35,880 nt of DNA from Clostridiales bacterium UBA1389. GTDB taxonomy: Bacteria; Bacillota; Clostridia; Oscillospirales; CAG-382. Position numbers and translations under genes: made by a program. The stretch lies in NCBI GenBank assembly GCA_002305335.1, contig DBQR01000040.1:1-35880 (forward strand), read 5' to 3'. Below, piece after piece: positions 1 through 5,369 of this stretch. Position 1 is the stretch's first letter. Each line of letters opens with the position of its first letter. The notes below the pieces were generated by a model, which had not been told where the DNA came from, did not search any database, and saw only the letters and a list, made by a program, of their open reading frames with translations.

Positions 1-549
1 GAATCCTCCGGCGAAGAACCCTCCGGCGGATATGACTTCCTCGAAAACGCTTCCGGCGTTGCGGTTAACGAACCGGTAACCGGTGAATCGGTACGTATCT
101 TCACCACCAACGAAGCCCTTGCCGACAGCAATACCAAGTGGTCTGTCAATGTACTTCTCAAGAAGACCGCCGACGGTATATATGAAGTGGTAAGCGTTAC
201 GGCAGGAAACGGCGAAAACTATGCCGGAACCCTGGGTGAAAACGAAATCCTTCTGGCGGTACACTCTTCCACCAGCGATCCCGACCAAGCCGGATCATTC
301 CCCAACGTTTACGGCAAACTTGCTGCTTTAGCTCTTGAAGCCGGCGATAAACTCAATATCGTTGGCATAGACGAAGGCGACATTACCGTACTTGAGGTTA
401 TTGTGGAACCCGCCGAAGAACCCTCCGAAGAACCCGCCGAATCCTCCGAAGAAAACCCTGCCGATACCGGCGACGCAGGCTTCGTAGCGCTCGGAATCAT
501 CGCTGTTATCGCAGCAGCCGGCGTACTCGTAATCAGAAAGAAAAAATAA
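1..549 (+). CDS. C-terminal part of a secreted, wall-anchored surface protein
   Basis: The reading frame is open from base 1, so the N-terminus lies outside the window. The visible 182 residues begin with a Ser/Glu/Gly-rich stretch (ESSGEEPSGG), then a small globular beta-rich region, then a second acidic Ser/Glu/Pro linker of about 20 residues, then NPADTGDAGF, a hydrophobic segment of about 18 residues and a final RKKK. This layout is a Gram-positive cell-surface sorting signal, although the motif is PxDTGD rather than LPxTG. The same tail occurs in the proteins ending at 23535 and 24941, so the three form a family. The linker between domains suggests a multidomain exported protein. No enzyme domain is recognisable in this piece. 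Function unknown; anchoring to wall or membrane is inferred from the tail only. Confidence 0.85.
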   Translation, partial: ESSGEEPSGGYDFLENASGVAVNEPVTGESVRIFTTNEALADSNTKWSVNVLLKKTADGIYEVVSVTAGNGENYAGTLGENEILLAVHSSTSDPDQAGSFPNVYGKLAALALEAGDKLNIVGIDEGDITVLEVIVEPAEEPSEEPAESSEENPADTGDAGFVALGIIAVIAAAGVLVIRKKK

Positions 550-569
550 TAAAGCCTAAATAGCATAAA

Positions 570-597
570 CAGACAGCCTTCGGGCTGTCTGTTTTTT
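570..597 (+). terminator. Rho-independent terminator of the surface-protein gene
   Basis: A 9-bp perfect stem (cagacagcc / ggctgtctg) with a TTCG tetraloop is followed directly by six T. It lies 20 bases after the stop codon. Confidence 0.95.
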
Positions 598-642
598 CGC
601 TTGCATAATTCGACAGAAAGGCGGAAATCACAATGCCTTACG

Positions 643-745
643 ACTTTCGGGGTAGGGGTCAGCCGAAAGCTGACGGATGAGGGGTCGCGGTCAATTCATG
701 GGAAAGAAGTAAAATGAAATTCACCGCTTACACTGTGGATAAATT
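643..745 (+). repeat. Composite dispersed repeat A, copy 1
   Basis: Contains a palindromic block ending in gctgacggatgagggg (about 668-684), then a spacer with gggaaagaag and aaaatgaaat, then ttcaccgcttacactgtggat. The same order of blocks occurs near 3726, 29624 and, reversed, 5118. This copy has a degraded first stem. It separates two convergent genes. No protein is encoded. Confidence 0.7.
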
Positions 746-746
746 T

Positions 747-1145
747 TTATACAACCGCTTTTTTCGAAAGCAGTCTGCAAAGGCCTATAACCGGCAGGGA
801 TAATATATACCACAAAACCGAATAACCTATGCATATCTGCCCCTTGAAATTCAGGGGAAGCTTGGAATAGTCCCAAACCTTAAGCTTCAGCTTTCTGTTA
901 ACGATAAAACCGGTTATAAGTTCAATACCCGTAATAACCGCAGTAGATAACACACCCCGCTTGTACAGACTCATTTTGCCTGTCTTTTTAACCCTGTTGC
1001 AAAGCAGATCTATTATATATAGGCATATCCCCCCGTCAATGAACATGGAAACATGGCTTTTTTTCCGGTACATCAGCTCCATCAGTACATAAACACACCC
1101 GCCGGTAAAGAACAATATAATAAATCTCAATATATTTTTACGCAT
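747..1145 (-). CDS. CmpB-like integral membrane protein (putative ABC-transporter type IV family)
   Basis: A 132-residue polytopic membrane protein. Hydrophobic segments lie at roughly residues 5-24, 33-50, 64-82 and 105-124. The central signature ITGIELITGFIVN followed by WDYS..P.N..GQIC matches my recollection of the PF06541 family (formerly DUF1113, called putative ABC-transporter type IV or CmpB). The name does not establish transport activity: there is no ATPase partner next to it. The start is ATG at 1145 with ggagg seven bases upstream. It lies 55 bases downstream of the amidase gene on the same strand, so the two may be cotranscribed. No terminator is visible after it. Family call fairly sure, function unknown. 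Confidence 0.75.
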   Translation of the reverse strand: MRKNILRFIILFFTGGCVYVLMELMYRKKSHVSMFIDGGICLYIIDLLCNRVKKTGKMSLYKRGVLSTAVITGIELITGFIVNRKLKLKVWDYSKLPLNFKGQICIGYSVLWYILSLPVIGLCRLLSKKAVV

Positions 1146-1200
1146 AATATGCCTCCGAATTTTAAAATAAACGGCTGCAAATACTATGCGTAGATGTTTA

Positions 1201-2103
1201 TTATTTTATGCTTAAATAATCCGACAGCACATATCCCAAAAGACCGTTGTACCTTACAGTGTACCAACCCTTGTCAAGAGACAATACCTCAAGAAATGAT
1301 TTATCGGGTATTTGCCCTAAAATCCGGGAATTCAGGGAGGGCTTGCACCGCAGATTCAGCCTTTTGCCTTTGGTGTTTGCATAGGCTTTCTTGACTTCCT
1401 GTATAACCTCTTCATTTTTAATCCCGGATTGTGCCGTTGTCCGGGGGATTGAAGATTGTTGGATATTTAAAAGATGTGCTTTTTCATTGTCTTTGGCAGT
1501 GTTTTCGGTTATATTATTTTCGTTGCCTGTAATGTTATACAATTCGGGTATAACTTTCCTTGTCAGCCTGCCTTCCTCGTCAAAATATTCGGTTACGGAC
1601 AAAGTAAGATTGCAGGCGATTGCCTGAAGATTGTTTTTAATCCATTCGCAGTCATCCGGGTTGTCGCGGTAGCCCGCCTCGATGATAAGAGCGGGAGCTT
1701 TTGTTTTATTAAGCTCCACAAAGCTGGTGTTGGGTATAATATTAACCGTTCCGGGACGGGGGTACAGGGTTTTGAGATTCCTGCAGAACACCTCCGCCGC
1801 CTTTTTCCCCTCCGCCGAAGGCTGATAGTAATATATGTTCACCCCCCTCAGGCTTCCCTCATTCCCTATTCCGGCGACGGCGGTATGGATTGCAAGATGA
1901 AGGTTATGGCGTGTTTCATTGGAATGGGCGGCGGAAGTCCCCGCCGTCATCTTCGGCTTTTTACGGACAAAGGCGATGCTTGCCGCCTGCAACAGGGGCT
2001 CCATAAAGTCGGCGATAATCCCCGTATAATAGCTTTCGCTATTTGAATTGTTGTAAAACCTGTTGTAATCCTTCGTCGAAGGACTTAGATAAACCGATGC
2101 CAT
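1201..2103 (-). CDS. N-acetylmuramoyl-L-alanine amidase (Amidase_3 type) with C-terminal SH3 domain
   Basis: Predicted to cleave the bond between MurNAc and L-Ala in peptidoglycan. Residues 1-175 match the Amidase_3 fold: the YLSPS start typical of a clostridial/phage-like subgroup, E23 as a possible zinc ligand, H73 in HLAIHT, and the catalytic E142 in LIIEAGYRDNPDD. The classical first ligand motif (DxGHGG) is absent and replaced by LSPSTKDYN, as I recall in that subgroup. Residues 178-240 are a low-complexity linker. Residues 241-300 form a bacterial SH3 domain (LNLRCKPS, GWYTVRYNG, GYVLSDYL) that would bind cell wall. There is no signal peptide, so the protein may be released by lysis or act inside a spore or mother cell. 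Start is ATG at 2103 after aaaggag. Role in growth, sporulation or a phage remnant cannot be told; no other phage genes are nearby. Confidence 0.85.
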   Translation of the reverse strand: MASVYLSPSTKDYNRFYNNSNSESYYTGIIADFMEPLLQAASIAFVRKKPKMTAGTSAAHSNETRHNLHLAIHTAVAGIGNEGSLRGVNIYYYQPSAEGKKAAEVFCRNLKTLYPRPGTVNIIPNTSFVELNKTKAPALIIEAGYRDNPDDCEWIKNNLQAIACNLTLSVTEYFDEEGRLTRKVIPELYNITGNENNITENTAKDNEKAHLLNIQQSSIPRTTAQSGIKNEEVIQEVKKAYANTKGKRLNLRCKPSLNSRILGQIPDKSFLEVLSLDKGWYTVRYNGLLGYVLSDYLSIK

Positions 2104-2166
2104 CTGGTCAACTCCTTTATAACAGTATATTTCTTTAAAAATAAATATGTTATTTGAAGAAAAGTG

Positions 2167-2195
2167 TTGACAAAACCTAAAAACTGTGATAAAAT
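2167..2195 (+). promoter_or_regulatory. Sigma-A promoter of the infC operon
   Basis: Perfect -35 TTGACA at 2167-2172, 17-bp spacer, -10 TAAAAT at 2190-2195. Transcription would start about 2202 and give a leader of roughly 150 bases before infC. Confidence 0.9.
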
Positions 2196-2200
2196 ACCCA

Positions 2201-2316
2201 AGGTAAAAAGAAGAAGAACGTTGTTCTCACCCGCCGCAACAGCAGGCGCGGTCAATAAGCATTTACTTAACAGGGTATGTTTGTTGTAATGTGGGAATTT
2301 CGTTCCCGCATTTTTA
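2201..2316 (+). ncRNA. Ribosomal protein L20-type autoregulatory leader of infC-rpmI-rplT
   Basis: The leader starts with a purine-rich aagaagaacg paired to gttctcaccc, the hallmark I recall from Firmicutes infC leaders (Rfam L20_leader), and ends in an intrinsic terminator at 2290-2316. In Bacillus the L20 protein (product of rplT) binds such a leader and promotes premature termination. Location, opening motif and the closing attenuator all agree. The middle (2232-2288) is not resolved by eye. A covariance-model search would settle it. Confidence 0.7.
2290..2316 (+). terminator. Attenuator upstream of infC
   Basis: Stem tgtgggaa / ttcccgca (one G-T pair) around a short loop, followed by five T at 2311-2315. 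It lies inside the 5' leader, so it works as a conditional terminator and not as the end of the amidase gene, which is on the other strand. Confidence 0.85.
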
Positions 2317-2342
2317 TTTATTTTCAGCTTTCCTAAATTTAT

Positions 2343-2349
2343 GGAGGTG
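2343..2349 (+). promoter_or_regulatory. infC ribosome binding site that fixes a non-AUG start
   Basis: The sequence ggaggtg sits inside the apparent upstream ATG codon context (ATG at 2341). Eight bases after ggagg comes ATC at 2356, giving the typical IF3 beginning ISKKALINEEIR. No Shine-Dalgarno site precedes the ATG at 2341. Confidence 0.8.
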
Positions 2350-2355
2350 TTTAAT

Positions 2356-2937
2356 ATCAGTAAAAAAGCGTTAATCAACGAGGAAATCAGATCGGCCGAA
2401 GTACGGGTAATCGACAGCGAGGGAAACCAGCTGGGGATACTCAAACTGCAGGAAGCGATAAGAATCGCCGAAAACGCAGGTCTTGACCTTGTTGAAATCG
2501 CGGCAATGTCAAAGCCGCCCGTATGCAAGATTATGGATTACGGCAAGTACCGTTTCGAACGGGAAAAAAAGGAAAAGGAAAACCGTAAAAAGCAGCAGAT
2601 CGCGGAACTTAAAGAATTACAGCTCACCTGCAACATCGGCGATCATGATTTCAAAACAAAGGTCAGCCATGCCCAGCGGTTTTTAACCGCCGGCAACAAG
2701 GTGAAGGTGCTTGTAAAATTTAAGGGACGGGAAATGGCTCATACCGAACGGGGCGAAATACTCCTTCAACGCTTTTTTGATGCCTGCAAGGAACTGGGGC
2801 AAACCGAAAAACCCCCTGTCCTTGAAGGGCGGAACATGATATTACTTATAAATCCTTTAAAATCGAATACTAATTTGAAAGGAAATAAAAAAGATGGGAA
2901 AAATCAAGACTCACAGAGCCAGCGCGAAGCGCTTTAA
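2356..2937 (+). CDS. infC: Translation initiation factor IF-3, non-AUG (ATC) start, extended C-terminus
   Basis: IF-3 binds the 30S subunit, keeps subunits apart and proofreads the start codon. The N-domain begins LINEEIRSAEVRVID; the basic interdomain linker is FEREKKEKENRKKQQ; the C-domain ends with VLEGRNMILLINP. I place the start at ATC 2356, because ggaggtg is correctly spaced for it and other infC genes use rare starts (AUU in E. coli) as part of autoregulation; an ATG at 2341 is in frame but is part of the binding site itself. The product is about 193 residues, some 20 longer than usual: normal IF-3 ends just after the ILLINP position, whereas here the frame continues through the rpmI ribosome binding site and overlaps rpmI by 44 bases. 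First gene of an operon with rpmI and rplT. Confidence 0.95.
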   Translation: MSKKALINEEIRSAEVRVIDSEGNQLGILKLQEAIRIAENAGLDLVEIAAMSKPPVCKIMDYGKYRFEREKKEKENRKKQQIAELKELQLTCNIGDHDFKTKVSHAQRFLTAGNKVKVLVKFKGREMAHTERGEILLQRFFDACKELGQTEKPPVLEGRNMILLINPLKSNTNLKGNKKDGKNQDSQSQREAL

Positions 2938-3091
2938 ACTTACTGGCACCGGTAAGATTAAAATGAATCGTCCCGGCCATCGTCATAATCTTGGTATAAA
3001 GACACCCAAGAGAAAAAGAATGTTACGCAAAGCAAGCTATGTCGGCGCTGCAAGAATGGCCGACCTTAAGCGTATGCTGCCTTATTCTTAA
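2894..3091 (+). CDS. rpmI: 50S ribosomal protein L35
   Basis: A 65-residue basic protein starting MGKIKTHRASAKRFK, with the L35 signatures HRHNLG and KRKRMLRKA. It is a structural part of the large ribosomal subunit. Start is ATG at 2894 after gaaagga. The first 44 bases overlap the 3' end of infC in another frame, so translation of the two may be coupled. Followed 19 bases later by rplT, the conserved bacterial order. Confidence 0.98.
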   Translation: MGKIKTHRASAKRFKLTGTGKIKMNRPGHRHNLGIKTPKRKRMLRKASYVGAARMADLKRMLPYS

Positions 3092-3110
3092 GATTACGGA
3101 GGAAATATAA

Positions 3111-3464
3111 ATGGCAAGAATTAAAGCTGCGTTAATGACCCGTAAAAGAAGAAAGAAAATACTTCGTGCCGCAAAAGGCTACTGGGGCGCAAAAAGTAAG
3201 CATTTCAAGATGGCCAAACAGGCCGTAATGAAATCCGGCAACTATGCATTTGTTGGAAGAAAACAGAAGAAAAGAGATTTTCGCGCCCTTTGGATAACCC
3301 GTATATCTGCCCAGTGCAAGCAAAACGACATTAACTACTCAAAGTTTATGTGCGGGCTTAAGAGAAGCGGTATAAACATCAACAGAAAAATGCTTGCGGA
3401 GCTTGCGGTTAGCGATAAAGAGGCTTTCAAGTCCCTTGTTGAGAAAGCAAGACAAGCCCTTTAA
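3111..3464 (+). CDS. rplT: 50S ribosomal protein L20
   Basis: A 117-residue protein of usual length, with the L20 signatures AKGYWGAKSKHFKMAKQAVMKS, split here as AKGYWGAKS and KQAVMKSGNYAF, then KKRDFRALWITRI and SGININRKMLAELA. It binds 23S rRNA early in 50S assembly. In Firmicutes it also represses its own operon through the infC leader, which is present at 2201-2316. Start ATG 3111 follows ggagg. Third gene of the operon. Confidence 0.98.
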   Translation: MARIKAALMTRKRRKKILRAAKGYWGAKSKHFKMAKQAVMKSGNYAFVGRKQKKRDFRALWITRISAQCKQNDINYSKFMCGLKRSGININRKMLAELAVSDKEAFKSLVEKARQAL

Positions 3465-3482
3465 GTCTGGTGCAAAGTAAAT

Positions 3483-3506
3483 CTTCGCACAATGCGAAGG
3501 GAGGGA
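3483..3506 (+). promoter_or_regulatory. Hairpin abutting the rpsU ribosome binding site
   Basis: A perfect 7-bp stem, cttcgca / tgcgaag with loop caa (3483-3499), ends right where the Shine-Dalgarno aagggagg begins. The stem contains an in-frame ATG (3492) that is unlikely to be the start; the real ATG is at 3513, six to seven bases after gggagg. No T run follows, so it is not a terminator. Confidence 0.55.
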
Positions 3507-3512
3507 AATAAA

Positions 3513-3689
3513 ATGGCTGAAATTAAGGTTAAGGAAAATGAATCTATAGATAGCGCGCTTAGAAGATTTAAGCGGTTATACCTGAGAAGCGGCGTTCAGG
3601 CCGAACTCAGAAAAAGGGAACATTACGAAAAACCCAGCGTTAAACGCAAAAAGAAATCCGAGGCAGCAAGAAAAAGAAAACACAAATAA
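3513..3689 (+). CDS. rpsU: 30S ribosomal protein S21
   Basis: A 58-residue basic protein, MAEIKVKENESIDSALRRFKR, with the S21 core LRSGVQAELRKREHYEKPSVKRKKK and a Lys/Arg-rich tail. S21 sits near the 3' end of 16S rRNA and aids initiation. I choose ATG 3513 because gggagg is properly spaced for it; a longer form from 3492 would begin within a hairpin. It lies 48 bases after rplT and is probably read through from the same promoter. rpsU is more often near dnaJ or gatB-like genes, so its place here is slightly unusual. Confidence 0.95.
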   Translation: MAEIKVKENESIDSALRRFKRLYLRSGVQAELRKREHYEKPSVKRKKKSEAARKRKHK

Positions 3690-3694
3690 GATTT

Positions 3695-3717
3695 GGGGCT
3701 GATTACAGCCCTTTTTC
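3695..3717 (+). terminator. Terminator of the ribosomal gene cluster
   Basis: Stem gggctg / cagccc with loop atta, followed by five T (3712-3716). It lies just after the rpsU stop. Confidence 0.9.
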
Positions 3718-3725
3718 TTTTCGTA

Positions 3726-3845
3726 AAGCCTTCCCCTTGAGGGGAAGGTGGCAGCCGCAGGCTGACGGATGAGGGGCAGCCCCGGCAATATGGAAGTGAA
3801 GTGTAATAAAATATACGGTTACCGCTACGGGTTATATCCATCCGG
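3726..3845 (+). repeat. Composite dispersed repeat A, copy 2
   Basis: Best preserved first half: gccttccccttgaggggaag is a perfect palindromic stem, then a second stem cagcc..ggctg, then acggatgagggg. The second half (ggaagtgaag, aataaaatatacggttaccg) is more diverged. It fills the gap between rpsU and the deoC promoter. Confidence 0.8.
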
Positions 3846-3860
3846 ATGGTGATAAATCTA

Positions 3861-3890
3861 TTGACACATCCTGTTTTTTCAGGGTATAAT
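3861..3890 (+). promoter_or_regulatory. Sigma-A promoter of deoC-cdd
   Basis: Perfect TTGACA (3861-3866), 18-bp spacer, perfect TATAAT (3885-3890). The 5' leader is only about 17 bases and holds just the ribosome binding site. Confidence 0.92.
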
Positions 3891-3913
3891 ATTTCCAAAA
3901 GGAAGGATAAAAA

Positions 3914-4570
3914 ATGAACATAAAAGACATTCTCGCTCGTCTGGACCACACCAATCTGAAGCAGACCGTTACCTTGGATGATATAAAACGCACCTGCGAC
4001 GAGGGAATCTTGTATAACACCGCAACAATCTGCATTCCCCCCTGCTTTGTCAGGCAGGCATCCGATTATGTAAATAATAAAATAAAAGTCTGCACCGTAA
4101 TCGGCTTCCCCAACGGTTATCAGACCACAAAGGTAAAATGCTTTGAGACTTCCCAGGCAGTAAAGGACGGAGCCGACGAAATCGATATGGTAATAAACCT
4201 TTCTTACCTTAAAACAAACCCCGAAACGGCAGTCAGGGAAATAAACGAAATCAAAGAGGCAGCGGAGGGTAAAACCCTTAAGGTTATTATAGAAACCTGC
4301 CTTTTGACCTATGAGGAAAAGCTGACCGCCTGTAAAATCCTTTCGGAATCCAAGGGGGATTTTATCAAAACCTCAACGGGGTTTTCCACCGGCGGTGCCA
4401 CTTTAGAGGATATAAAACTCCTTGTTCGGCACTGCAAAGGCAAAAGGGTAAAAGCCGCCGGCGGAATTAAAAGCCTTGAGGATGCGGTACAATTTATCGA
4501 AGCGGGTGCCGACAGGTTAGGTTCATCGGGACTTATCAGGCTGGTGAAGGAGGCAAATTATGTCAACTGA
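3914..4570 (+). CDS. deoC: Deoxyribose-phosphate aldolase
   Basis: Splits 2-deoxyribose 5-phosphate into glyceraldehyde 3-phosphate and acetaldehyde, feeding sugar from deoxynucleosides into glycolysis. The 218-residue TIM barrel has the class I aldolase features: Schiff-base Lys152 in DFIKTSTGFSTGGAT, the helper Lys180 in VKAAGGI, and Asp91 in DEIDMVIN. Start ATG 3914 follows ggaagga and a perfect promoter. Its last 11 bases overlap cdd, so the two are translationally coupled and form a deoxynucleoside/nucleoside salvage operon. No nucleoside phosphorylase, phosphopentomutase or transporter is in the window. Confidence 0.97.
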   Translation: MNIKDILARLDHTNLKQTVTLDDIKRTCDEGILYNTATICIPPCFVRQASDYVNNKIKVCTVIGFPNGYQTTKVKCFETSQAVKDGADEIDMVINLSYLKTNPETAVREINEIKEAAEGKTLKVIIETCLLTYEEKLTACKILSESKGDFIKTSTGFSTGGATLEDIKLLVRHCKGKRVKAAGGIKSLEDAVQFIEAGADRLGSSGLIRLVKEANYVN

Positions 4571-4952
4571 TACATTATTGGATATAGCAAGGGAAGCGGC
4601 GAAAAAAGCCTATTCCCCTTATTCAGTCTTTGGAGTGGGGGCGGCTCTGAAATGTAAAAACGGCAAAATTTATACCGGCTGCAATATCGAAAATTCCTCC
4701 TTTTCCGCCACCGTCTGCGCCGAAAGAACGGCTTTTTATAAGGCTCTTTCCGAAGGTGAAAGGGAATTTGAAATGATTGCCGTCGTAGGCGGAAGGGAAG
4801 GGAATTTCGAAAAGGAGTGTACCCCCTGCGGCATCTGCCGTCAGGTTATGGCGGAATTCTGCGGAAAGGATTTTGTCATTATTACCACAAAAAATAAATA
4901 TACTCTGGAACAGCTTTTACCAAAAGCGTTTACGTTTAATTTGTCCGATTAG
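4560..4952 (+). CDS. cdd: Cytidine deaminase
   Basis: Converts cytidine or deoxycytidine to (deoxy)uridine. At 130 residues it has the length of the homotetrameric class. Zinc-site motifs are complete: C53-A-E55 in TVCAERTA and C90, C93 in TPCGICRQ, with E55 as proton shuttle. Substrate-binding segments YSPYSVFGVGAAL and TGCNIENSS are present. Start ATG 4560 lies inside the end of deoC, preceded by gaagga. Together with deoC it recovers pyrimidine nucleosides. Confidence 0.97.
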   Translation: MSTDTLLDIAREAAKKAYSPYSVFGVGAALKCKNGKIYTGCNIENSSFSATVCAERTAFYKALSEGEREFEMIAVVGGREGNFEKECTPCGICRQVMAEFCGKDFVIITTKNKYTLEQLLPKAFTFNLSD

Positions 4953-5049
4953 ACTGTATTGCAATCATAGTGCTCCATAGGGAGCGTCCTCTTGCTACGC
5001 AGGGATTACATATATAACTCTTTAAAGAAATGTGGGTAACCTTCAAATC
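4953..5049. other. Noncoding, no clear element
   Basis: The start of a 417-base gap between cdd and the hydrogenase operon end. A short hairpin gctccatagggagc occurs near 4972 but lacks a T run. The rest of the gap is filled by repeats B and A and the operon terminator. Confidence 0.5.
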
Positions 5050-5050
5050 A

Positions 5051-5104
5051 GCCTCCCTTGTGCAAAGGGAGGTGTCACAGCGAAGCTGTGACGGAGGGAT
5101 TGTC
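5051..5104 (+). repeat. Dispersed palindromic repeat B, copy 1
   Basis: Two adjacent stems: cctccctt..aagggagg and gtcacag cgaa ctgtgac, then ggagggattgt. A shorter version with the same two-stem plan occurs at 34741-34780. Confidence 0.7.
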
Positions 5105-5117
5105 ACCCACCGAAGGT

Positions 5118-5229
5118 AATTTCATCCACAGTGTAAGCTGTAGATTACATCTGGCTTCTCTTTCGGATATGCGGCACTATCCCTCATCCACCGCTTGCGC
5201 GGTCTCCCTTCCCCTCTGGGGGAAGGCTT
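5118..5229 (-). repeat. Composite dispersed repeat A, copy 3 (reversed)
   Basis: Read on the minus strand it begins gccttcccc..ggggaagg, continues gaccgcgcaagcggtggatgaggg, then a spacer with gaaagagaag, then taatctacagcttacactgtggatgaaat. The order and spacing match copies 1, 2 and 4. It lies next to repeat B. Confidence 0.75.
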
Positions 5230-5324
5230 TTTTGTCAATCCGCTGCAACTGCATAACGCTATAATAAAAATATCTACCCCCTGCCGTACTTCCGATATAC
5301 AACGATTAAAACAAAACCTTGTAT

Positions 5325-5357
5325 AAAAAAGCCGAAATGCTTTGCATTTCGGCTTTT
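5325..5357 (-). terminator. Terminator of the hydrogenase operon
   Basis: A long perfect stem, aaaagccgaaatgc / gcatttcggctttt with loop of three, followed on the minus strand by a T-rich tract. It begins 13 bases after the hydA stop. Confidence 0.95.
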
Positions 5358-5369
5358 ACGTTTATCGGC

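Noticed and set aside
734..742. Exact DnaA box TGTGGATAA in repeat A copy 1
   Set aside because: Single site inside a variable stem of a dispersed repeat; other copies do not keep it, so it is likely chance, unlike the cluster at 27797.
1474..2046. Open frame of 190 residues on the plus strand over the amidase
   Set aside because: Shadow of the minus-strand gene; no binding site and no recognisable protein.
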